NCBI GenBank assembly: GCA_019348475.1 | Contig: JAHWJJ010000092.1 | Coordinates: forward strand, 1 to 11,140 | Direction of reading: 5' to 3' | Length of the DNA: 11,140 bases | Source of the DNA: Gemmatimonadota bacterium | Lineage (GTDB): Bacteria > Gemmatimonadota > Gemmatimonadetes > Longimicrobiales > Longimicrobiaceae | In this document: positions 6,178-11,140 of the stretch, one piece after another | Layout of the letters: every line of letters starts with the position of its first letter | Numbering within the stretch: position 1 is the stretch's first letter | The notes under the pieces: generated by a model | What the model saw: only the letters and a program-made list of their open reading frames with translations | Told to the model about the DNA's origin: nothing | Databases searched by the model: none | Position numbers and translations under genes: made by a program

Positions 6178-6750
6178 ATGATCGACCTTCTCCACATCCG
6201 GAACTTTCTGGACGAGGCGACGCGCGCGCAGCTCGTCGCGGAACTGCACGCGGCGGGGGGAGCGCCGGCCACCGTGCTGAGCGCGCGGGCAGGCGGCACC
6301 GTGCAGGCGGCGGTGCGAAAGACCACGCGCGTGGCGGTTTCGCCCGAGACGCGAGCGCGAGTCCGCCAGCGGCTGCTCGCGCGGAAGCCGGAGCTCGAGG
6401 CGCACTTCGGCGTGGCGGTGGCGGAGTGCGAGGAGCCGCAGTTCCTGCGCTACGAGACGGGCGACTACTTCGTCCCGCACCAGGACGGCAACACGCCCAT
6501 GGTGTGGGACGAGTCGCGCTTCCGCCGCATCTCCGCCGTCGTCTTCCTCACCCAGCGGTCGGAGGACCCGGGGCCGGATACCTACGGCGGCGGCGAGCTG
6601 GTCTTCCACGGCCCGTACACGGGCCCGCAGCTGCGCGTCCCCGCGGCCGCGGACCCGGGAACGCTGGTCGCGTTTCGCGCGGAGACCACGCACGAGGTGA
6701 CGCCGGTGACGCACGGCGTGCGTTTCACCATCGCGACCTGGTTCCGCTGA
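6178..6750 (+). CDS. 2-oxoglutarate/Fe(II)-dependent oxygenase
   Basis: A 190-residue soluble enzyme of the prolyl-4-hydroxylase-like 2OG-Fe(II) oxygenase superfamily (2OG-FeII_Oxy_3 type). The iron triad is visible: H101 and D103 in YFVPHQDGN, and H172 in ETTHEVTPV; R182 in HGVRFTIATWF is the expected 2-oxoglutarate carboxylate anchor. FLRYETGDYFVPHQD (89-103), ISAVVFLTQ (118-126) and GGGELVF (137-143) are core strands of the double-stranded beta-helix. Such enzymes couple decarboxylation of 2-oxoglutarate to hydroxylation of a protein side chain or small molecule. The ATG at 6178 is chosen because MIDLLHIRNFLDEATRAQLV matches the family start (xxIxxFL); in-frame upstream sequence is the untranslated gap after the zinc-ribbon gene. 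It ends 11 bases before the methyltransferase and is probably co-transcribed with it. The substrate is unknown. Confidence 0.9.
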   Translation: MIDLLHIRNFLDEATRAQLVAELHAAGGAPATVLSARAGGTVQAAVRKTTRVAVSPETRARVRQRLLARKPELEAHFGVAVAECEEPQFLRYETGDYFVPHQDGNTPMVWDESRFRRISAVVFLTQRSEDPGPDTYGGGELVFHGPYTGPQLRVPAAADPGTLVAFRAETTHEVTPVTHGVRFTIATWFR

Positions 6751-6761
6751 CGGCGCCGCCG

Positions 6762-7538
6762 GTGAGCGCCTCGCCCCAAGCGGCCGGCGGCGAGGACGTG
6801 CGCCAGCACCGCGAATGGCTGCTCGGGGTGGTCCGGCTTCCGCCGGGCGGGACCCTGGTGGACCTGGGGTGCGGGACGGGGGACGACGTGCTCGCGCTCG
6901 CGGCGCGGAATGCGGACCCGGCGGCGCATTTCCTTGGGATCGACGCCGCCGGTGACTCCGTGGCGGCGGGGCGCGCCCGCACGGGCGGAGATCCGCGCAT
7001 CGGCTGGGGCGTCCACCGGCTGGCCGGCACGGTGCCGCTGGCGAGCGGCAGCGTGGACGCCGTGTTCTCGCACAACCTGCTGGAGTGCGTGGCGGATCCG
7101 GATGCCTTCGCGCGCGAGGTGGGGCGCGTGCTGCGTCCCGGCGGCACGGCCGTCGTCGCGCACTGGGACTTCGATTCGCAGGTGTTCGACGGATCGGACC
7201 GGGCGGCGGTCCGCGCGATGGTGCACGCCTTCGCGGAGTGGCGGCAGCCCTGGATGGAGCACGCCGACGGCTGGATGGGCCGCCGGCTGCACGGCGTGTT
7301 CGCGCGGACCGGGCTGTTCGAGGGAACGGTCCACGCGCGCGTGCTGATCAACACCACGTACGCGAAGGGATGCTACGGCCACGCGCGCGTCCAGGACCTG
7401 GGCCGCATGGTGCGGCGGGGTCTGGTCGCCACGGAGGCGTACGAGCGCTTCGTCCGCGACCAGGAGGCGCTGGCGCGCGACGGCCGCTACTTCTACGGCA
7501 TCACCGGCTACGCCTACGCGGGGCGCCGCCTGGGCTGA
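6762..7538 (+). CDS. SAM-dependent methyltransferase, class I
   Basis: A 258-residue protein with the Rossmann-like class I methyltransferase fold (Methyltransf_11/25 type). Motif I is VDLGCGTG (33-40), the acidic residue after the second strand is D61 in FLGIDAAG, and DAVFSHNLLECVADPDAFAREVGRVLRPGG (99-128) covers motifs II and III. The C-terminal 120 residues, with VLINTTYAKGCYGHARVQDL and FYGITGYAYAGRRLG, form a family-specific cap that probably determines the substrate. No ATG lies in frame near the start; GTG at 6762 is chosen because it follows the oxygenase stop by 11 bases and leaves a normal N-terminus. GTG at 6798 is an alternative. The close spacing suggests one operon with the oxygenase. 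The acceptor (small molecule, lipid or protein) cannot be told. Confidence 0.88.
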   Translation: MSASPQAAGGEDVRQHREWLLGVVRLPPGGTLVDLGCGTGDDVLALAARNADPAAHFLGIDAAGDSVAAGRARTGGDPRIGWGVHRLAGTVPLASGSVDAVFSHNLLECVADPDAFAREVGRVLRPGGTAVVAHWDFDSQVFDGSDRAAVRAMVHAFAEWRQPWMEHADGWMGRRLHGVFARTGLFEGTVHARVLINTTYAKGCYGHARVQDLGRMVRRGLVATEAYERFVRDQEALARDGRYFYGITGYAYAGRRLG

Positions 7539-7616
7539 TGATGGGGACGCCGGTGACGGCGCTGGAGAAGATGGCACGGAGTCCCCGGGAATCGACGGAG
7601 GCCGATCGCGGAAATG

Positions 7617-7632
7617 TACAATCCCCGATTGT
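7617..7632 (+). promoter_or_regulatory. Candidate -10 element overlapping an inverted repeat
   Basis: TACAAT (7617-7622) is a five-of-six match to the -10 consensus and overlaps the perfect inverted repeat ACAATC-CCC-GATTGT (7618-7632). It lies about 140 bases upstream of the 64-residue gene. The -35 is poor (TCGACG with a 19-base gap). The inverted repeat could be an operator covering the promoter, or a small hairpin at the 5' end of the transcript. Both readings are inference. Confidence 0.35.
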
Positions 7633-7761
7633 GTCCTGTGCGCGGCGCGGACGGGATGACGGGTCCAACCGCACACCGGTGGAACGGAGATTGAGAACGC
7701 GGCGACAGCCACACACATCCGCGGGGGCATTCGCGCCTGCGCCTCACACCGGCGAGGACCC

Positions 7762-7956
7762 ATGGAGCCACAGGAAAACAGGAAGCTGGCGCTCGGCAAG
7801 GCCATCAACGCGCACGAGCAGGCGGAGGCGGCGCTGAACGATCTGCGATCGGACGTGACGGACCCGCGGTACCACGCGATGGTCGCGCGCATTCACCAGA
7901 ACCTGCTGGAGCTGCGCGCTGACGCCGCCGCCGCCACCCCCGACGATCACGTCTGA
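7762..7956 (+). CDS. Small helical protein of unknown function
   Basis: A 64-residue protein that I do not recognise. It starts MEPQENRKLALGKAINAHEQ and looks entirely helical: a first amphipathic helix (about 6-30), a DPR turn near residue 34, and a second helix (HAMVARIHQNLLELRADAAA), suggesting a helical hairpin. No cysteines, membrane segment or signal peptide are present. GGCGAGGA lies just before the ATG at 7762 and can serve as a close-spaced ribosome site. A strong hairpin follows at 8070. A candidate -10 lies at 7617. It may be a genuine small gene or a chance frame in GC-rich DNA; the ribosome site and ordered helix pattern favour a gene. Confidence 0.55.
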   Translation: MEPQENRKLALGKAINAHEQAEAALNDLRSDVTDPRYHAMVARIHQNLLELRADAAAATPDDHV

Positions 7957-8069
7957 TACCGGCGCGGATTCCACGGCCCTGCTGCGCAGACGCTGATTCA
8001 CGGTCCAGGAGAGCGGCAGCTGCCCGCGGTGAACCTGAAGTAGCCGGTCCCGTACGCCCGCGAGACGCG

Positions 8070-8103
8070 AAGCCGGCACGTCCGATCACGGACGGGCCGG
8101 CTT
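8070..8103. terminator. Long hairpin, likely bidirectional transcription end
   Basis: AAGCCGGCACGTCCG (8070-8084) and CGGACGGGCCGGCTT (8089-8103) form a 15-bp stem with one mismatch and an ATCA loop. It lies 113 bases past the 64-residue gene and downstream of the convergent cold-shock gene. The A/T pairs at the base of the stem are not followed by a T-run, so efficiency is uncertain. Confidence 0.6.
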
Positions 8104-8135
8104 GTGGTGATGGAGTGATGGAGTGCGGGCAGGCC

Positions 8136-8232
8136 TCAGCAGGGATGCCGGGATCCGCGCCGCGCCCCCTCAGGCTTGCACCTCCCCCAAAAAAACGCTG
8201 GGGGAAGTTGGACTGCGACCGCCTGGTGCGCG
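8136..8232. repeat. Dispersed hairpin repeat, family 2, solitary copy
   Basis: This segment shares TCAGCAGG, CCGCGCCGCGCCCCCT, CAGGCT, GCACCTCCCCC and GGGGGA-GTTG with the tandem units at 9252-9645, in the same orientation. It lacks the CCGCTCGCT block of those units. Its hairpin (8180-8208) has one mismatch in the stem (ACCTCCCCCA against TGGGGGAAGT), whereas the tandem units have perfect stems, so this copy looks older or decayed. It also lies in a convergent intergenic region. Confidence 0.8.
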
Positions 8233-8349
8233 CAACGCCGGACGAGTCAGAAAACCTCCAATCCGCCGTCACTCAGCCGAACGACCGCGGGCCGGCCAAC
8301 GCTTGCTCCGTTGACCGGCACGCAATCCACCCTCGTCGAAGCACCGCCG

Positions 8350-8367
8350 GGCCGGCCGAAGCCGGCC
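8350..8367 (-). terminator. UUCG-tetraloop hairpin after the cold-shock gene
   Basis: On the minus strand GGCCGGC-TTCG-GCCGGCC forms a perfect 7-bp stem closed by a C(UUCG)G loop, one of the most stable RNA tetraloops. It begins 6 bases after the TAG stop of the cold-shock gene. No T-run follows, so it may work as a GC-type terminator or protect the mRNA 3' end. Confidence 0.7.
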
Positions 8368-8373
8368 GGGGTA

Positions 8374-8589
8374 CTACTCGCTGATGGTCTGGACGTTCTC
8401 CGCCCGCGGCCCCTTGGGGTCCTGCACCAGGTCGAACTCCACCCGCTGGCCCTGGGAAAGCGACTTGAAGCCGCTGCCGCCGATTGCGGAGTGGTGGACG
8501 AAGACATCCTTGCCGCCGGAGTCAGGCTTGATGAAACCGAAGCCCTTGTCGTCCATGAACCGCTCTACCGTGCCCGTCTCGCGTGCCAT
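8374..8589 (-). CDS. csp: Cold-shock domain protein (CspA family)
   Basis: A 71-residue single-domain cold-shock protein, an OB-fold that binds single-stranded RNA and DNA and acts as an RNA chaperone in the cytoplasm. RNP1 is KGFGFI (15-20) and RNP2 is VFVHHSAI (29-36); GTVERF near the start and [20 protein letters not shown] near the end are also canonical. Length is normal. The ATG at 8589 has GGAG five bases upstream; a longer reading to 8649 adds 20 residues foreign to the family. Classical cspA genes have a long structured 5' leader; about 240 bases separate this gene from the divergent 8829 gene, which leaves room for one, but I see no recognisable cold box. A UUCG hairpin follows directly. 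Whether expression is cold-induced or constitutive cannot be told. Confidence 0.96.
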   Translation of the reverse strand: MARETGTVERFMDDKGFGFIKPDSGGKDVFVHHSAIGGSGFKSLSQGQRVEFDLVQDPKGPRAENVQTISE

Positions 8590-8828
8590 CGTCTCCGTCC
8601 TGGTCCCTGTTGATAGCCAACCTGCTCCCGACGCCCGCCCATGCTGCAAGGGCCATGCTCAGCGGCCGGGCGGGGCCGCGCAGGGCGCCACCCGGGCGCA
8701 CAATCCGCGGGATCCGCTCGCGCGCGTGGCCGGTATCGCCTGCGGGCGTTCGGCGTTAGCTTTGGGGATACGTGGCTGGGCTTCGCGGCCGGCCGGCGGC
8801 TCACCTTTCTCGCGACGTGATCCAAACG

Positions 8829-9074
8829 ATGAAGATCCAGACGGATTGGCTTACGCAGCGGGTGGAGAACGCCCCCACTTCGTACGACCAGACCCTGCCC
8901 GACCGGGCCGGGCTGCGCAACCGCATGGCGTGGCAGAAGCTGCAGCGCCAGGCCGCCGCGGGCGACGAGGTGTGGGCGTTCAGCGATCCGTCCGCCGGCA
9001 GCAGGCAGGGCAGGCTGACCGGCTACGCCCTGGTGCGCGAAGGCGAGATCGTGGAGAGCGTCACGGTGGCCTGA
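8829..9074 (+). CDS. Small conserved-looking protein of unknown function
   Basis: An 81-residue soluble protein. The C-terminal half (AGDEVWAFSDPS...GRLTGYALVREGEIVESVTV, about 44-80) reads as a beta-hairpin-rich module. I recall similar GDELWxxSxP...GRxGYALVRDG patterns in small hypothetical proteins of Proteobacteria, but cannot name a family. The N-terminal half (MKIQTDWLTQ, then RNRMAWQKLQRQAA) is probably helical. The ATG at 8829 is preferred; a GTG at 8772 with GGGG upstream would add 19 residues. No strong ribosome site is seen. It is divergent from the cold-shock gene and followed by a classical intrinsic terminator at 9140-9174, which supports it as a transcribed unit. Confidence 0.68.
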   Translation: MKIQTDWLTQRVENAPTSYDQTLPDRAGLRNRMAWQKLQRQAAAGDEVWAFSDPSAGSRQGRLTGYALVREGEIVESVTVA

Positions 9075-9251
9075 CCTCCCCCGGGGAGGATGCCCGGGTA
9101 CGCCGCCGCTGAAAGACGACCCCACACCGCGTCAACCGAGTCAACGGAGTTCAGGTTCTCCGTTGGCTCTTTTTGATTGCCGGTGCGGACAGCACTCCTC
9201 ACTCCCGCCCTGGCGCGCGTTCACGACTTGCGTGCGTGCGCTCCCTGAACG
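9075..9251. other. 3' region of the 81-residue gene, before the tandem array
   Basis: No gene is seen. Directly after the stop, CCTCC-CCCGG-GGAGG (9075-9089) can form a weak hairpin. The intrinsic terminator at 9140-9174 follows. From about 9230, GTGCGTGCGCTCCCTGAACG resembles the end of a family 2 unit, so the array may begin with a partial copy. Confidence 0.4.
9140..9174 (+). terminator. Intrinsic (Rho-independent) terminator
   Basis: GTCAACGGAG (9140-9149) pairs with CTCCGTTGGC (9158-9167) as a 10-bp stem with one G-T wobble and an 8-base loop, followed at once by TCTTTTT (9168-9174). It lies 65 bases past the stop of the 81-residue gene. It is the only hairpin I found in the window with a proper T-tract. 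GTCAACCGA just upstream is a near copy of the left arm. Confidence 0.85.
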
Positions 9252-9645
9252 GAAAAGCCCTGACGCACAGCCTTTCAGCAGGTTGGCCGGCTCCGCGCCG
9301 CGCCCCCTCCGCTCGCTCAGGCTCGCACCTCCCCCAAAAACCCCTGGGGGAGGTTGAACGGCGGCTTCGGTCGCGCTCCCGGAACGAAAAGCCCTAACGC
9401 GCACGGCCATTCAGCAGGTGGCCGGCTGCGCGCCGCGCCCCCTCCGCTCGCCGAGGCTCGCACCTCCCCCAAAAACCCCTGGGGGAGGTTGAACGGCGGC
9501 TTCGGTCGGCTCATGGAAAAGCCCTGACGCGCCGACACCCGTTTCAGCAGGTTTGGCCGGTTCCGTGCCGCGCCCCCTCCGCTCGCTCAGGCTCACACCT
9601 CCCCCCAAAAAACCTGGGGGAGGTTGAACGGCGCGTTGGTTCGCG
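9252..9645. repeat. Three tandem units of family 2 hairpin repeat (~133 bp)
   Basis: Units start with GAAAAGCCCT at 9252, 9386 and 9516 (spacings 134 and 130). Each continues with TCAGCAGG (9275, 9411, 9544), a GCCGCGCCCCCTCCGCTCGC block, a long hairpin and GAACGGCG. The hairpins are ACCTCCCCCA/TGGGGGAGGT at 9327-9354 and 9462-9489, and a 9-bp version at 9597-9624; loops are A/C-rich. The third unit is cut short by the heptanucleotide array at 9647. The array fills the space between two convergent genes. A minus-strand frame stays open over part of it and repeats a PPFNLPQGFLGEVRA peptide, but I regard this as a by-product of the repeats. Confidence 0.9.
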
Positions 9646-9646
9646 C

Positions 9647-9681
9647 TATTCCCTATTCCCTATTCCCTGGTCCCTCTTCCC
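9647..9681 (-). repeat. Heptanucleotide tandem array (GGGAAnA)5 at the polymerase 3' end
   Basis: Read on the minus strand the units are GGGAAGA, GGGACCA and three GGGAATA. The polymerase frame runs into the array: its last residues GEEGPGNRE and its TAG stop (9653-9655) are encoded by repeat units. The other side abuts the truncated third family 2 unit. It has the same unit, orientation relative to the gene, and 3'-end position as the array at 639-673. Confidence 0.9.
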
Positions 9682-11128
9682 CCGGCCGCGTATCCAGCAC
9701 CGGCCGCATCGCATCCGTCAACGGGGCGAACAGCGAGAGCTGGTCCGGATCGGCGAAGACGGCGGCGAAGTCGGACGGGGACAGGGCGCGGGCCAGGCGC
9801 GCGGCGTAGGTGTCGCGCAGAACGCGCGCGTAGTGGTCCACGTCGTAGTCGCGCGGGTCGGCGGGCGCCGCGGAGGGGTCGTCGTCCGGCGACGGGACCA
9901 CGGCGCCGCCGCCGGACCGGGTGCGGTAGACGCGGACGCGCTCGCCCACGCGCCACGACGTGCGGCCGCTCGCCAGCAGCGCCTCGTAGGCGAACTCGCG
10001 CCGCGCCTCCCGCGTCTCCGCGTACTTCTCCGGCGATTTGGTGAGCCGCACGCGCGACGAAACGTCGTAGGTCGGGAGCTCGCGGCGGCGCAGCGCGTCC
10101 AGGGTGGCCAGGTACGCTTCGCGCACGCCCTGCACGTCGCCATCGAACAGCCGCAGGAGCGCGCGGCGCAGAAAGGCCTCGCCGAACGGCTCCGCGCGGC
10201 TGGAGCGAAAGGCCACACCGCGCAGGGTGAGCGTTCCGTCGTATCCCAGCAGCGCGTAGTTCTTGGGCTCGTGCGACAGCATGGCCGCGTACCGCCCCTC
10301 GAACTCCAGCTGCACCAGCGGCGGCAGCAGCGCCGCGACCTCCGCCACCACCCGCCGCTCGTCCTCCTCCGTCCACCCCCGCGGCACCGCGAAGTACACG
10401 CCGTCGGTATCCGCCTCCAGCAGCGTCACCCCGCGCGCGGCCAGCTCGCGGCACATCAGGTGGAGCGTCTCGCGCCCGCGCCGCGTCACCTCGTTGGCCG
10501 CGTGCACGTCGGCGAAGCGCGTAAAGCCGCCCCCCGCCGCCAGGTAGCCGTACGCGGAGTTCACCACCAGCTTCATCGCCGCCGAGATGGCCTCGTGGGT
10601 GTGGCGCTCGGGCGAGCCCGGGGGCGCCTCGCGGCCGCGCGCCTTGGCGGCCAGGCGCTGCTCCACCAGCCGGTCCACCAGCGCCAGCAGCGCGCCCAGG
10701 TGGTCGCGCGCCGGCCCGATGCGCCAGGCGCGCATCAGCGACGGGTACAGGCTGGCCACGTCGGCCTTCACCACGCGCCAGGCGACGCCGGTGGCGAACA
10801 GGTGCAGCGCCGCCCCGCTGTGCGGCGTGCCGTCGCCGGGGCGGTGCGCGGGGAGGGCGGCGCCCGCGCGCAGGTAGGCGCGCACCAGCAGCGGGTCGAT
10901 CACGCCCGTGGCCGCGCCCGCGTCCGCCAGGCGCTCGTACCGCCACGGCGCCATCCGCGCCAGCGCGAACGCCGCCCCGCCCAGCAGCCGGGAGATCGCC
11001 GCCACCTCTTCGACGTCGTCCTCGGCGTAGCGCCGGATCCGCTCGGGATCGCGCCGGTAGACGGCGTAGATCTGGCTGCCGGGCACGTACTCGCGGTCCG
11101 GCGCCGCCACGCCCAGGTGCCGTGCCAC
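9653..11128 (-). CDS. Family B DNA polymerase, 5'-truncated by the contig end
   Basis: The remaining 491 codons cover the end of the 3'-5' exonuclease domain and the whole polymerase domain. Numbered from the first codon left of the adapter, YAEDD (34-38) fits Exo III (YxxxD). Motif A is DVASLYPS (123-130), motif B KLVVNSAYG (186-194) and motif C DTD (240-242); EPKNYAL (287-293) is the conserved KxY-type strand. SRVRLTKSPEKYAETREARR marks the start of the thumb. All catalytic acids (D123, D240, D242) are present, so the enzyme should be active if complete. The upstream frame stays open into adapter sequence, so the apparent GTG start at 11128 is not real and the N-terminal and exonuclease domains are missing. 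The last nine residues come from the heptanucleotide array. Family B enzymes in bacteria (such as Pol II) are usually repair or bypass polymerases; I cannot say whether this is an orthologue of polB. Confidence 0.92.
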   Translation of the reverse strand: MARHLGVAAPDREYVPGSQIYAVYRRDPERIRRYAEDDVEEVAAISRLLGGAAFALARMAPWRYERLADAGAATGVIDPLLVRAYLRAGAALPAHRPGDGTPHSGAALHLFATGVAWRVVKADVASLYPSLMRAWRIGPARDHLGALLALVDRLVEQRLAAKARGREAPPGSPERHTHEAISAAMKLVVNSAYGYLAAGGGFTRFADVHAANEVTRRGRETLHLMCRELAARGVTLLEADTDGVYFAVPRGWTEEDERRVVAEVAALLPPLVQLEFEGRYAAMLSHEPKNYALLGYDGTLTLRGVAFRSSRAEPFGEAFLRRALLRLFDGDVQGVREAYLATLDALRRRELPTYDVSSRVRLTKSPEKYAETREARREFAYEALLASGRTSWRVGERVRVYRTRSGGGAVVPSPDDDPSAAPADPRDYDVDHYARVLRDTYAARLARALSPSDFAAVFADPDQLSLFAPLTDAMRPVLDTRPGEEGPGNRE

Positions 11129-11140
11129 AGATCGGAAGAG
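11129..11140. other. Illumina adapter remnant at the contig end
   Basis: The last 12 bases, AGATCGGAAGAG, are identical to the beginning of the Illumina TruSeq adapter. They coincide with the window end and interrupt the polymerase gene. This is artificial sequence, not part of the organism. Confidence 0.9.

Larger units (their letters stand above)
7957..8349. other. Convergent intergenic region, no gene seen
   Basis: This stretch lies between the rightward 64-residue gene and the leftward cold-shock gene. It holds a long hairpin at 8070-8103, two and a half copies of the octamer GTGATGGA (8107-8125) and a solitary copy of the family 2 hairpin repeat (8136-8232). I see nothing in the remaining 8233-8349. 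Open frames across it are short and lack protein-like composition. Confidence 0.5.

Noticed and set aside
6582..7892. Long minus-strand frame opposite the methyltransferase and the 64-residue gene
   Set aside because: No motif, Arg/Ala/Pro-rich composition, and it overlaps genes with strong evidence on the other strand.
8115..8613. Plus-strand frames across the family 2 solitary copy and opposite the cold-shock gene
   Set aside because: They cross the hairpin repeat and lie antisense to an unmistakable cold-shock domain.
9317..9608. Minus-strand frames encoding a repeated PPFNLPQGFLGEVRA peptide
   Set aside because: The peptide repetition follows from the DNA tandem repeat; unit lengths of 130-134 are not multiples of three throughout, there is no ribosome site, and the hairpins explain the conservation better.
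9252..9645. CRISPR array or plasmid iterons
   Set aside because: Units follow each other without spacers and are ~133 bp long with internal hairpins; no replication initiator or cas gene is nearby.

Overview
The window is GC-rich bacterial DNA (roughly 70 % G+C by eye) with short intergenic regions and several families of hairpin-rich non-coding repeats. The repeat style, a Tat-tagged TldD homologue and a chromosomal family B DNA polymerase fit what I remember of Longimicrobium-like Gemmatimonadota. That assignment is inference; there is no rRNA or other phylogenetic marker here. The last 12 bases (11129-11140) are an exact match to the start of the Illumina TruSeq adapter, so the right edge is almost certainly an untrimmed contig end.

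Layout. 1-151 (-): N-terminus of a Tat-exported TldD/PmbA-like protein, with a candidate promoter at 194-223. 152-681: no gene; two copies of a 107-bp hairpin repeat and a heptanucleotide array. 682-1968 (-): membrane-anchored serine hydrolase of the beta-lactamase/penicillin-binding fold. 2273-3325 and 3348-3869 (+): AI-2E-family membrane protein and GrpB-family protein. 4031-4421 (-): decayed GNAT acetyltransferase behind a small two-helix membrane protein (4426-4707). 4907-5950 (+): membrane protein with two cytoplasmic zinc ribbons and a Tyr/Arg/Glu-rich outer domain that I cannot place. 6049-6150 (-): C-terminal relic of a RelE-like toxin. 6178-6750 and 6762-7538 (+): Fe(II)/2-oxoglutarate oxygenase and SAM methyltransferase, probably one operon. 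7762-7956 (+): 64-residue unknown. 8374-8589 (-): cold-shock protein. 8829-9074 (+): 81-residue unknown with a classical terminator. 9252-9681: tandem array of a ~133-bp hairpin repeat ending in a second heptanucleotide array. 9653-11128 (-): family B DNA polymerase, 5' end missing.

How the parts relate. This is mostly ordinary housekeeping and accessory chromosome; I see no complete defence system, phage, transposon or CRISPR. The clearest functional unit is the oxygenase-methyltransferase pair. The clearest structural theme is repeats at gene 3' ends. Both (GGGAAnA)n arrays abut a larger repeat and lie at the 3' end of a minus-strand gene, and one supplies the last codons and stop of the polymerase. 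The least explained protein is the zinc-ribbon membrane protein. Two broken genes mark sites of past loss.
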